Under the pieces are notes generated by a model. The model saw only the letters and a program-made list of their open reading frames with translations, was not told where the DNA came from and made no database searches. This document shows, piece after piece, positions 1 through 7,365 of a DNA stretch of 58,068 nt. A program made the position numbers and the translations under genes. The DNA lies in assembly GCA_028868995.1 (NCBI GenBank), contig JAGWTH010000024.1:1-58068 (forward strand), given 5' to 3'. How positions within the stretch are numbered: the first letter of the stretch is position 1; each line of letters starts with the position of its first letter. Origin of the DNA: Burkholderiales bacterium (lineage in GTDB: Bacteria; Pseudomonadota; Gammaproteobacteria; Burkholderiales; Burkholderiaceae_C).

Positions 1-119
1 GATTTCGAATCCCACCCCGGGCAGCAGCCGCTTTCCTGTTGCGCGCCAACTACTTAGCACGCTGGCCCGGATTCATTCCGGACACCAGTGCGCGCAGGCG
101 GGGATCCAAGGCTTCCCCG

Positions 120-179
120 GCTGCGCGCGCCGCGCGCAGCTTCAACGCTTTGGATTCCCGCCTTCGCGGGAATGACGGG
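120..179. repeat. Dispersed intergenic repeat, copy 1 (palindrome plus ATTCCC-N8-GGGAAT hairpin)
   Basis: A perfect 10-1-10 palindrome (GCTGCGCGCG / CGCGCGCAGC, 120-140) is followed by TTCAACGCTTTGGATTCCCG and then its hairpin partner CGCGGGAATGACG. A second copy with the same layout lies at 40782-40844. The ATTCCC-N8-GGGAAT core has the form of the dRS3-type repeats known from Neisseria and is common between genes in betaproteobacteria. Bases 1-119 hold no convincing gene. The element lies downstream of yqeY and could act as a transcription stop there, although no T-run is seen. Confidence 0.75.
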
Positions 180-226
180 AATGGCGCGGGAAGGGCGGAC
201 AGACGCGGCGGCGTCGAAAGGCAGGG

Positions 227-676
227 TCAGCCCGCCAGCGCCGCCTTCACCGCGGCCGACACGAGCCCCATGTCCGCCTTGCCGGCCAGGCGCTGCTTGA
301 CCGCGCCCATCACCTTGCCCATGTCGCCGGGGCCCTTGGCGCCCAGTTCGGCCACGATCGCCTTCACCTCCGCGGCGATTTCCTCGGCCGACAGGCGCGC
401 CGGCAGGTAGGCCTGCAGCACCACCACCTCGGCCTGTTCCTTGTCGGCCAGGTCCTGGCGGCCGGCCTTCTGGAAGGCCTCGATGCTGTCCTTGCGCTGC
501 TTGAGCAGCTTGTCGACGATGCCGACCACGCCCGGGTCGTCCAGCTCGATGCGCTCGTCCACCTCCTTCTGCTTGATGGCGGCGGTGAGCATGCGGATGG
601 CGCCCAGGCGCTCGCTGTCCTTGGCGCGCATGGCGGCCTTCATGTCTTCGGTGATGCGTTCCTTGAGCGTGGGCAT
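227..676 (-). CDS. yqeY: GatB/YqeY domain-containing protein
   Basis: A 149-residue protein of the YqeY family, which resembles the C-terminal tail domain of the GatB/GatE tRNA-amidotransferase subunits. The start MPTLKERITEDMKAAMRAKD and the segment around residues 70-110 (KQRKDSIEAFQKAGR, then LPARLS) are typical of the family, and the length is usual. It sits 80 bp downstream of rpsU on the same strand, a common arrangement in Burkholderiales where dnaG often follows. A terminator hairpin separates the two genes, so expression is partly independent. The exact biochemical role of stand-alone YqeY is unsettled; a tRNA-linked function is inferred from the fold only. Confidence 0.9.
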   Translation of the reverse strand: MPTLKERITEDMKAAMRAKDSERLGAIRMLTAAIKQKEVDERIELDDPGVVGIVDKLLKQRKDSIEAFQKAGRQDLADKEQAEVVVLQAYLPARLSAEEIAAEVKAIVAELGAKGPGDMGKVMGAVKQRLAGKADMGLVSAAVKAALAG

Positions 677-699
677 GGTCGGATTCCTGGGGGGGGATG

Positions 700-733
700 A
701 AAAAAGCCCGCGCGGGCGTCCCCGGGCGGGCTT
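700..733 (-). terminator. Rho-independent terminator after rpsU
   Basis: Read on the minus strand, a GC-rich hairpin with arms AAGCCCGC and GCGGGCTT ends in six T residues (complement of A700-705). It lies between the rpsU stop and the yqeY start, so it should end or attenuate rpsU transcripts before yqeY. Confidence 0.85.
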
Positions 734-756
734 CCTGAGAGGCTTGCAGCCGGGGC

Positions 757-969
757 TCAGTAGAGCTTCTTCGGCAGCTGCATGGAGCGCACGCGCTTGA
801 AGTGGCGCTTCACGGCGGCGGCCTTCTTGCGCTTGCGCTCGGCGGTGGGCTTCTCGTAGAACTCGCGGGCGCGCAGCTCGGTCAGCAGGCCCAGCTTCTC
901 GATGGTGCGCTTGAAGCGGCGCAGCGCCACGTCAAACGGCTCGTTTTCCTTGACACGAATGGTCGTCAT
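757..969 (-). CDS. rpsU: 30S ribosomal protein S21
   Basis: A 70-residue basic protein starting [20 protein letters not shown] and ending in [17 protein letters not shown], full length for bS21. It belongs to the small ribosomal subunit near the anti-Shine-Dalgarno region of 16S rRNA. A longer open frame extends upstream, but homology begins at this ATG. A TATAAT box lies about 130 bp upstream and a terminator follows directly, so it is probably mainly a monocistronic unit with some read-through into yqeY. Confidence 0.96.
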   Translation of the reverse strand: MTTIRVKENEPFDVALRRFKRTIEKLGLLTELRAREFYEKPTAERKRKKAAAVKRHFKRVRSMQLPKKLY

Positions 970-1097
970 GACTTCCTGAATATTCAGTGTGGCGGATGAA
1001 GATCGAGGACATCCGCCGGGGGTCCCCACCTCATCCGGAGGATGACTCCTCGGACTTGTTCGATCAGGCCGGTGGGGGTTTGCCAGCAAAGCCCGAG

Positions 1098-1125
1098 ATT
1101 ATAGCCGCGCGGCAAAAGCCGGCAA
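1098..1125 (-). promoter_or_regulatory. Probable sigma-70 promoter of rpsU
   Basis: On the minus strand a perfect -10 box TATAAT (1103-1098) is preceded by TTGCCG (1125-1120) with a 16-bp spacer. The implied transcript has a leader of roughly 120 nt before the rpsU ATG. The -35 box sits inside the terminator-like hairpin of the upstream flavoprotein gene. Confidence 0.65.
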
Positions 1126-1137
1126 CCGGGGGCTTTT
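1114..1137 (-). terminator. Terminator-like hairpin after the flavoprotein gene
   Basis: Directly after the stop of the flavoprotein gene the minus strand reads AAAAGCC, about 10 nt, then GGCTTTT. This is a short stem whose 3' side ends in T residues. It overlaps the putative -35 box of rpsU. Confidence 0.6.
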
Positions 1138-2376
1138 CTAGCCCATCCGTGCCGCGGCCAGGGCCCGGGCGCAGGCATGGCCGCTGGCCCAGGCCCACTG
1201 GAAGTTGTAACCGCCCAGCCAGCCGGTCACGTCCACCACCTCGCCGATGAAATAAAGCCCCGGCTGGGTGGATTCCAGGGTCTGGGAGGACAGCGCCCGG
1301 GTGTCCACCCCGCCGGCCGTCACCTCCGCCTTGCGGTAGCCCTCGGTGCCGGTGGGCACCAGCTCCCAGGCCGCCAAGCGCTGGGCGAGCTGCTGCAGGG
1401 CCTTGTCGCCCGCCTCGTTGACCGGGCGCTGCCAGGCGGGGTCCTGCTGCACCCAGGCGTCGGCCAGCCGCGCCGGCACCCACTGGGCCAGCTCGTTGGC
1501 GATGAGCTTGCGCGATCTCGCCTTGGCCGCCAGCAGGCCGGCGGCCAGGTCCTCGCCTGGGGCCAGATCGATGCGGATAGGCGCGGCCACGCGCCAGTAG
1601 CTGGAGATCTGCAGGACGGCCGGGCCGCTCAGGCCCCGGTGGGTGAACAGCAGGTCCTCGTCGAAGGCCACGCGCTCCTTCTTCTGCCCGGTCTCGATGC
1701 GCACCGGCAGGGCCAGGCCGGCCAGCTGGGCGAAGGGCGCCCAGGCCGCGCCGTCGAAGGTGAGCGGCACCAGGGCCGGACGAGGTTCCACCACCCGCAG
1801 CCCGAACTGCCGGGCGATGCGGTGGCCGAAGTCGGTGGCGCCGATCTGGGGGATGGACAGGCCGCCGGTGGCGATCACCACGGCCGGGGCGTGCACGGTG
1901 CCGCGGCTGGTCTGCACCGCGTAGCCGTCGCTGCCGCGCGTGATGGCGGAGACGGAGCAGGGCTGCCAGTGGGTGACGCCGCCGGCCGCGCATTCGGCCA
2001 GCAGCATGCGGATGAAATCCTCCGCCGACCGGTCGCCGAACAGCTGGCCCTTGTGCTTCTCGTGGAAGGGGATGCCGTGCCGGCGCACCAGGGCGATGAA
2101 GTCCTCCGGCGTGTAGCGCGCCAGCGCCGAGCGGCAGAAGTTCGGATTCTCGCCCAGGAAGTGCTTGTGCGGCTGGCGCGGGTCGAGCTCGCGGTTGGTG
2201 AAGTTGCAGCGGCCGCCGCCGGAGATGCGGATCTTCTCCGCGACCTTGGGCGCGTGGTCCACGAGCAGCACCTTCACCCCGAGCTGCCCGGCCACGCCGG
2301 CGCAGAACAGGCCGGCGGCGCCGGCGCCGATCACGATGGCGTCGAAGAAGGTGTCGGGGGAGGGCGCGCCGGGCAT
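1138..2376 (-). CDS. HI0933/BaiN-family NAD(P)/FAD-dependent oxidoreductase
   Basis: A 412-residue flavoprotein. The N-terminal dinucleotide-binding motif is clear (AIVIGAGAAGLFCAG, about residues 14-28), followed by a family signature around residue 53 (ISGGGRCNFTN). The C-terminal part contains TAGGVDTRALSSQTLES and WLGGYNFQWAWASGHAC, both typical of the HI0933/YhiN-like group. These proteins are predicted FAD-dependent reductases; a bile-acid 4,5-dehydro reductase (BaiN) is one characterised relative, but the substrate here is unknown. It lies 86 bp downstream of cobA on the same strand. A longer overlapping frame on this strand is a shadow. Confidence 0.88.
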   Translation of the reverse strand: MPGAPSPDTFFDAIVIGAGAAGLFCAGVAGQLGVKVLLVDHAPKVAEKIRISGGGRCNFTNRELDPRQPHKHFLGENPNFCRSALARYTPEDFIALVRRHGIPFHEKHKGQLFGDRSAEDFIRMLLAECAAGGVTHWQPCSVSAITRGSDGYAVQTSRGTVHAPAVVIATGGLSIPQIGATDFGHRIARQFGLRVVEPRPALVPLTFDGAAWAPFAQLAGLALPVRIETGQKKERVAFDEDLLFTHRGLSGPAVLQISSYWRVAAPIRIDLAPGEDLAAGLLAAKARSRKLIANELAQWVPARLADAWVQQDPAWQRPVNEAGDKALQQLAQRLAAWELVPTGTEGYRKAEVTAGGVDTRALSSQTLESTQPGLYFIGEVVDVTGWLGGYNFQWAWASGHACARALAAARMG

Positions 2377-2439
2377 GGTCGCGCATTATCCGCACGCCCG
2401 TGCCTCGTCATGCCCGCCTGCGCAGGAAGGACGAGGGGG

Positions 2440-2454
2440 CCGTCGGAACGACGG
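2440..2454 (-). terminator. Hairpin after cobA (possible end of nitrate operon)
   Basis: A perfect stem CCGTCG-GAA-CGACGG lies 8 bp past the cobA stop. There is no T-run, so it could be a weak or Rho-assisted stop or a 3'-end stabiliser. A degenerate copy of the CCCGCCTGCGC repeat follows at about 2412-2426. Confidence 0.4.
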
Positions 2455-2462
2455 AGGGGGCC

Positions 2463-3230
2463 TCAGGCGGCGCGGACTTGCGGCACCGCGCCGGCTGCCG
2501 CGGCCACGCCGCGCACGACGTCGCCCACCACGATGACCGACGGGCTCGCCAGCGACTCCCGCTCGATGGTCGCCGTCAGCTGGCCCAGCGTCGTCACCGC
2601 CTGCCGCTGGTCCGGCAGCGAGGCGCGCTGGACGATGGCCACCGGCGTGTCGGCCGGCAGGCCCGCGAGCAGGTCCTGCTCGATGCGCGCGGCGCTGCTC
2701 ACGCCCATGTAGATCACCAGCGTGAGGCGGGCCTGGCGGGCCGTCGAGGCCAGCGTCTTCCAGTCCGGGGCGTCGGCCTCCGTGCGGGCGTGGCCGGTGA
2801 CGAACAGCACGCCCTGCGCGTGCTCGCGGTGCGTGAGCGGCACGCCCAGCGAAGTCGCCGCGGCCAGGCCCGAGGTGATGCCGTTGACGATCTCCACGGT
2901 CACGCCGGCAGCGCGCAGGTGCTCCACCTCCTCGCCGCCGCGGCCGAAGATGAAGGGGTCGCCGCCCTTCAGCCGCACCACCTGCTCGCCCTCGCGCGCG
3001 GCCATCAGCATCAGCCGCTCGATGAAGGCCTGCGGCGTGCTCTTGCAGCCGCCGCGCTTGCCGACGTGGATGATGCGCGCGCCCGGCGCGGCGTGCGCCA
3101 CGACCTCCGGGCTGACGAGGTCGTCCACCAGCAGCACGGTGGCGGCCCGGATGGCCTTGAGCGCCTTGAGGGTCAGCAGCTCCGGGTCGCCGGGGCCCGC
3201 GCCGACCAGGGTGACTTTGCCGGTGTTCAT
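2463..3230 (-). CDS. cobA: Uroporphyrinogen-III C-methyltransferase (SUMT)
   Basis: A 255-residue stand-alone SUMT. It transfers two methyl groups from S-adenosylmethionine to uroporphyrinogen III, giving precorrin-2 on the way to siroheme. Family motifs are present: VGAGPGDPELLTLKA (residues 10-24), VDDLVSPEV (about 35-43) and KGGDPFIFGRGGEE. The CysG oxidase/ferrochelatase domains are absent and must be encoded elsewhere. Siroheme is the cofactor of NirB, which explains its place at the end of the nitrate assimilation operon. Its ATG overlaps the ybiB stop by 4 bp (ATGA), so the two are probably translationally coupled. Confidence 0.93.
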   Translation of the reverse strand: MNTGKVTLVGAGPGDPELLTLKALKAIRAATVLLVDDLVSPEVVAHAAPGARIIHVGKRGGCKSTPQAFIERLMLMAAREGEQVVRLKGGDPFIFGRGGEEVEHLRAAGVTVEIVNGITSGLAAATSLGVPLTHREHAQGVLFVTGHARTEADAPDWKTLASTARQARLTLVIYMGVSSAARIEQDLLAGLPADTPVAIVQRASLPDQRQAVTTLGQLTATIERESLASPSVIVVGDVVRGVAAAAGAVPQVRAA

Positions 3231-4132
3231 GCGGTCGAGAGGTGCAAGATGTGTTCCACCTGCAGTGCGAGTGAATCGGGCGTGGGCTTGCGGCCCGACA
3301 GGACGTCCCGGATGTAGGCGGCCGTGGTGTCCGGGTCCACCGCTGCGGGCAGATCCGGCAGCTGCGCGAGGCTGCCCTTGCGACCCTCCTGCAGCGTCAG
3401 GCGTTCGCCGCGCACGAAGCCGTCCATCTGCGGCAGGCGGCGCGCGTCGGCCACCACCTCACCCTCGGTGCCGCGCAGCAGCAGGGCCGTGGCGTGCATG
3501 CGCTCGAACACGGCGGCCATGGAGACCGCGTATTCCGGATGGGTGTAGCTGCTCACGATCACGGCGGGGCCTTCGCAGGGATTCATCAGCTTGACCAGGC
3601 TGTGCGCGCTGTTGCGCAGGCCGATCACCCGGCGGGCGTCGAGCAGGCGCTTGAGGCCCGGGCACAGCACCTCGGTGGGCACGAAGGCGACCTGGCCGTC
3701 GGCCAGCACCGGGGGCGTTTCGCTCGCCTGCACGTCCAGGGCCTGCAGCACGTCGCGCACGAACACGCGGCTGGATTCGGTGGCGGTGCCGTGGATCAGC
3801 ACCGGCAGGCCGCGCCGGGCCACCAGGCCGGCCAGCAGCGGGGTCAGCACGGGCAGGCGGCGCGCGCCGTTGTAGCTGGGCAGGACGACCACCGGCTTGC
3901 CGCTGGCCGACTTCACCTTGCGCAGGCGGGCATCGGTCGCATCGAGGAAGCCGCACATCTCCTCGGGCGTCTCGCCCTTCACCCGCATCGCGATGCAGAA
4001 GGCGCCGACCTCCAGGTCGCTCACCTGGCCGTCCAGGAGCTGGCCGAACAGGTCCGCCGCTTGCTCGCGCGACAGCGCTCGCGCGCCCTGCTTGCCGCGG
4101 CCGATTTCCTTGAGGTACTGGCTGATGCCCAC
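3227..4132 (-). CDS. ybiB: YbiB-type DNA-binding protein (TrpD2 family)
   Basis: A 301-residue homologue of anthranilate phosphoribosyltransferase fold proteins of the YbiB/TrpD2 group. The N-terminal helical domain (about residues 1-70) includes LSREQAADLFGQLLDGQVSD and the signature GAFCIAMRVKGETPEEM. The central part carries LPSYNGARRLPVLTPLLAGL. E. coli YbiB binds nucleic acids rather than making tryptophan precursors and is LexA-regulated. Here it sits between nasA (54-bp gap) and cobA (4-bp overlap), an arrangement I associate with nitrate clusters of Burkholderiales. Its job there is not known. It is not a biosynthetic TrpD by context. Confidence 0.85.
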   Translation of the reverse strand: MGISQYLKEIGRGKQGARALSREQAADLFGQLLDGQVSDLEVGAFCIAMRVKGETPEEMCGFLDATDARLRKVKSASGKPVVVLPSYNGARRLPVLTPLLAGLVARRGLPVLIHGTATESSRVFVRDVLQALDVQASETPPVLADGQVAFVPTEVLCPGLKRLLDARRVIGLRNSAHSLVKLMNPCEGPAVIVSSYTHPEYAVSMAAVFERMHATALLLRGTEGEVVADARRLPQMDGFVRGERLTLQEGRKGSLAQLPDLPAAVDPDTTAAYIRDVLSGRKPTPDSLALQVEHILHLSTA

Positions 4133-4186
4133 GGGGGGATTGTTCCAGAGGAATGATGACGTTTGGCTATATGGTGAATGGCGCCG

Positions 4187-6994
4187 CTAAGCCGCCCGCG
4201 CCCACGGCGCCACCGAGCGCACCATCCGCTTCAGCTCCGGCACGCACGACCCGCAATTCGTCCCGCAGCGCAGCCGCCCCTGCAGCGATGCCAGCCGCTC
4301 CTCGGGCGAGCCGGCGCAGCCCGCGAGATGCCCCTCGATCGCCGCTTCTTCCACGCCGAAGCAGCTGCACACCTGCCGGCCCTGGCGCGGCACCCCGAGC
4401 GGCGCCTGGGGGCCCGGCGCCAGCAGCAGCCGGCCATAGGCCTGCGCCGGCAGCTGCTGCTGCAGCAGCGACTTCAGCCAGGCCTCGGCGCTCGTGTCGC
4501 CCGCGAGCAGCAGGGCGTCCAGCAGCAGGTCCCCGCCCGCGCGGCGCACCCGCACGCGGCGGCGCTGGCCCCGGCGGGGATCGGCGTAGCGCAGCGTGTC
4601 GGCGCCGTCCAGGCCCAGCAGCGACTCGATCCGATGCAGCACCGCCTCGGGCGGCGCCTCGCAGGCCGCCGCCCGAAACAGCACGCCGTGGCGATCGGCG
4701 GCCGCGGCCTGTTCCAGCGGCGCATGCCCGGAGAACGGTACGCAGGAGGCGAAGGGAAACTGTGCCATCAGGGGCCTCAGCTGCTCGCGCACGCGCAGGG
4801 CCTCGTCGGCCGGCAGCCAGCCCGCGGCCAGCAGCGTCCAGGGCAGTTCGGCCGGCAGGATCTTCACGGCCGCGTGCTTCAGTTCCGGCTGTCTGGCCAC
4901 CGGGCAGGACGCCGAGGTGGTGAGCGCGTTCACGCCCGCGAGGCGCTCGCCCGTGCTGGAGACGCCGCCCAGGAACTCCGGTCCCCAGTGCATGGCGATG
5001 AAGGCCTGGCGGAGGCCCAGCTCGCTGGCGGCCTGCACCGGCAGCACGATGGAGCCGCGGCGGGAGGTCACGTGCACCAGGTCGCCTTCCTTCAGTCGGC
5101 GCCGAACCAGGTCCTGCGGGTGCAGCTGCACCACCGGCTCGGGCACGTGGCCGAACAGGCGGCCCAGGGTGCCGGTGCGGCTCATGCCGTGCCACTGGTC
5201 GCGCAGCCGGCCGGTGGTGAGCGAGAAGGGGTAGCGCGCATCGCGCGGTTCGGCCACCGGCCGCCAGGCGACCGCGGCGAAGCGCGCCTTGCCGTCGGGG
5301 GTGGGAAAGACGCCGTCCTCGTACAGGCGCGCGCGGCCCCGCGCCGCGCCCTCCGGGAAGGGCCACTGCTGCGGCGCGTGCTCCACCAGCGCATAGGACA
5401 GGCCGGTGATGTCCAGGTCGCGGCCGCGGGTCGATTCACGGTGCTCGCACCAGATGGATTCGGGGGTCGCGTAGGGGAAGAGGTTGGGGGAGGGCACGGG
5501 GCGGGGCAGCCGCCCCTCCAGCCGCCGCGCGAAATCCACCGCGATCTCCCAGTCGTGCCTTGCGCTGCCCGGCGCCGCGATCGCGGGGCGCACGCGGCTG
5601 ATGCGCCGTTCGCTGTTGGTGACCGTGCCGTCCTTCTCGCCCCAGGTGGTGGCCGGCAGCAGCAGGTCGGCCCAGGCGCAGGTCTCGGTGGTGGCGAAGG
5701 CTTCCTGCACGACGATGAATTCCGCTCGCTGCAGCGCCCGCTTCACGGTGGCCTGGTCCGGCATCGACTGCGCCGGGTTCGTGCACGCGATCCAGAGGGC
5801 CCGGATCTCGCCGTCGGCGGCGGCCTGGAACATCTCCACCGCGGTCTTGCCGGGCTTCTCGGGCACCGAAGGCACACCCCACAGCGCCGCCACCTCCGCC
5901 CGGTGCGCGGGGTCGGCCAGGTCGCGGTGCGCCGGCAGCAGGTTGGCCAGGCCTCCCACCTCGCGCCCGCCCATCGCGTTGGGCTGGCCCGTGAGCGAGA
6001 ACGGCCCGGCGCCCGGGCGGCCGATGTGCCCGGTGGCCAGGTGCAGGTTGATCAGCGCAGCGTTCTTGTCGGTGCCGGCGGCGGACTGGTTCAGCCCCTG
6101 GCAATACAGGCTCAAGGTCGCCCCGGAGGTGGCGAACCAGCGGGCGGCGGTCAGCAGGTCCTCGGCCGGGATGCCGCAGGTCTGCGCCACCCGCTCGGGC
6201 GTGCAGTCGCGCACCAGGGCCTTCAGCTCCTCGAAGCCGCTCGTGTGCGCCGCGATGTAGTCGGGTCGGGTCCAGCCTTCCCACAACATGAGGTGCAGCA
6301 GGCCGTGGAACAGCATCACGTCGGTGCCGGGCTGGATCGGCAGGAACAGGTCGGCGATCCCGGCGGTGTCGGTGCGGCGCGGGTCGCACACGATGACCTT
6401 CATCGGCGGCCGGCGCGCCCGGGCCTCCTCGATGCGGCGGAACAGCACCGGGTGGGCGAAGGCGGTGTTGCTGCCCACGATGAACAGGCAGTCCGCGTGG
6501 TCCACGTCCTCGTAGCAGGACGGAGGCGCATCGGCGCCCAGGGTGCGCTTGTAGCCCGCCACCGCGCTGCTCATGCACAGGCGCGAATTGGTGTCGACGT
6601 TGTTGCTGCCGATGAGGCCCTTGGCCAGCTTGTTGAAGACGTAGTAGTCCTCGGTGAGCAGCTGGCCCGAGATGTAGAAGCCCACGGCGTCGGGGCCGTG
6701 GGCGCGGACCACGCCGGCGAAGCGGTCGGCGGCGAGATCCAGGGCGGCGTCCCAGCCCACCCGCAACGGCGGCTCGCCGCGCCGCTCGCGCAGCATGGGG
6801 TGCAGCAGCCTGGCCTGCCGCGTCACGGCCTGCGAGGCAGTGAGGTGCAGCGTCGAGCCCTTGCTGCACAGCCGCCCGAAGTTGGCCGGATGGTCCGGGT
6901 CGCCGCGCACGCCGGTGATGCGATCGCCTTCGGAGGCGATCAGGACGCCGCAACCCACCCCGCAATAAGGGCAGGTGGACTTCGTCTCCGTCAC
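4187..6994 (-). CDS. nasA: Assimilatory nitrate reductase catalytic subunit
   Basis: A 935-residue cytoplasmic molybdoenzyme that reduces nitrate to nitrite. The N-terminus has a [4Fe-4S] motif with Cys8, Cys11, Cys15 and Cys43. The middle is a molybdopterin oxidoreductase domain with bis-MGD signatures (VDTNSRLCMSSAVAGYKRTL; ALWIACTNPAQSMPD). A C-terminal molydopterin-binding domain contains TGRLRDQWHGMSRTG. The last about 60 residues form a BFD-like [2Fe-2S] domain (QVCSCFGV, CGTNCGSC), as in Klebsiella NasA, which accepts electrons from a reductase partner. There is no Tat signal, consistent with assimilation. Its ATG overlaps the nirD stop by 4 bp. The electron-donor subunit (NasC-like) is not seen in the window. 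Confidence 0.95.
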   Translation of the reverse strand: MTETKSTCPYCGVGCGVLIASEGDRITGVRGDPDHPANFGRLCSKGSTLHLTASQAVTRQARLLHPMLRERRGEPPLRVGWDAALDLAADRFAGVVRAHGPDAVGFYISGQLLTEDYYVFNKLAKGLIGSNNVDTNSRLCMSSAVAGYKRTLGADAPPSCYEDVDHADCLFIVGSNTAFAHPVLFRRIEEARARRPPMKVIVCDPRRTDTAGIADLFLPIQPGTDVMLFHGLLHLMLWEGWTRPDYIAAHTSGFEELKALVRDCTPERVAQTCGIPAEDLLTAARWFATSGATLSLYCQGLNQSAAGTDKNAALINLHLATGHIGRPGAGPFSLTGQPNAMGGREVGGLANLLPAHRDLADPAHRAEVAALWGVPSVPEKPGKTAVEMFQAAADGEIRALWIACTNPAQSMPDQATVKRALQRAEFIVVQEAFATTETCAWADLLLPATTWGEKDGTVTNSERRISRVRPAIAAPGSARHDWEIAVDFARRLEGRLPRPVPSPNLFPYATPESIWCEHRESTRGRDLDITGLSYALVEHAPQQWPFPEGAARGRARLYEDGVFPTPDGKARFAAVAWRPVAEPRDARYPFSLTTGRLRDQWHGMSRTGTLGRLFGHVPEPVVQLHPQDLVRRRLKEGDLVHVTSRRGSIVLPVQAASELGLRQAFIAMHWGPEFLGGVSSTGERLAGVNALTTSASCPVARQPELKHAAVKILPAELPWTLLAAGWLPADEALRVREQLRPLMAQFPFASCVPFSGHAPLEQAAAADRHGVLFRAAACEAPPEAVLHRIESLLGLDGADTLRYADPRRGQRRRVRVRRAGGDLLLDALLLAGDTSAEAWLKSLLQQQLPAQAYGRLLLAPGPQAPLGVPRQGRQVCSCFGVEEAAIEGHLAGCAGSPEERLASLQGRLRCGTNCGSCVPELKRMVRSVAPWARAA

Positions 6995-7365
6995 CGGCAG
7001 GGCCCCGCCTTCGGCGGCGCGGCATCGATCGCCAGCGTGGCCAGTTCCACCGGGTCCAGCAGCACCTCGCCGCCCTCGACGCGGCAGGAGAAGCGCTGGG
7101 TGCAGCCTTCGTCCGGCGCCTTGGCGCAGCCGTCATCCAGCCCGATCGTCCAGTTGTGCAGCGGGCAGGCCACGCTGGTGCCGAACACGATGCCCTGCGA
7201 CAGCGGGCCGCCCTTGTGCGGGCAGCGGTCCAGCAGCGCGAACACCTGGTCCTCGCCGTTGCGGAACACCGCCACGTCCATGCCGCGCGGGCGCGCCACC
7301 CGCCGTGAACCCAGCACCGGGATGTCTTCCACCCGGCAGATCACCTGCCAGTCGTTCGCCTTCAT
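6991..7365 (-). CDS. nirD: Nitrite reductase [NAD(P)H] small subunit
   Basis: A 124-residue Rieske-fold small subunit of the NADH-dependent nitrite reductase. The Rieske ligands are actually present (Cys48, His50, Cys67, His70 in CPHKGGPL and CPLHNW), unlike E. coli NirD where the cluster ligands are lost. It therefore probably carries a [2Fe-2S] centre. The start is the ATG at 7365, which overlaps the nirB stop (ATGA); a much longer frame upstream is a shadow of nirB. It is coupled on both sides, to nirB and nasA. Confidence 0.93.
   Translation of the reverse strand: MKANDWQVICRVEDIPVLGSRRVARPRGMDVAVFRNGEDQVFALLDRCPHKGGPLSQGIVFGTSVACPLHNWTIGLDDGCAKAPDEGCTQRFSCRVEGGEVLLDPVELATLAIDAAPPKAGPCR

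Noticed and set aside
1..26. A tRNA 3' end: T-loop-like TTCGAAT followed by an acceptor-like CCCGGGC and A
   Set aside because: Spacing fits a tRNA, but the T-stem would have two mismatches (T and A opposite C) and the last bases are GCA, not CCA. Only 26 bases are present, so it cannot be supported.
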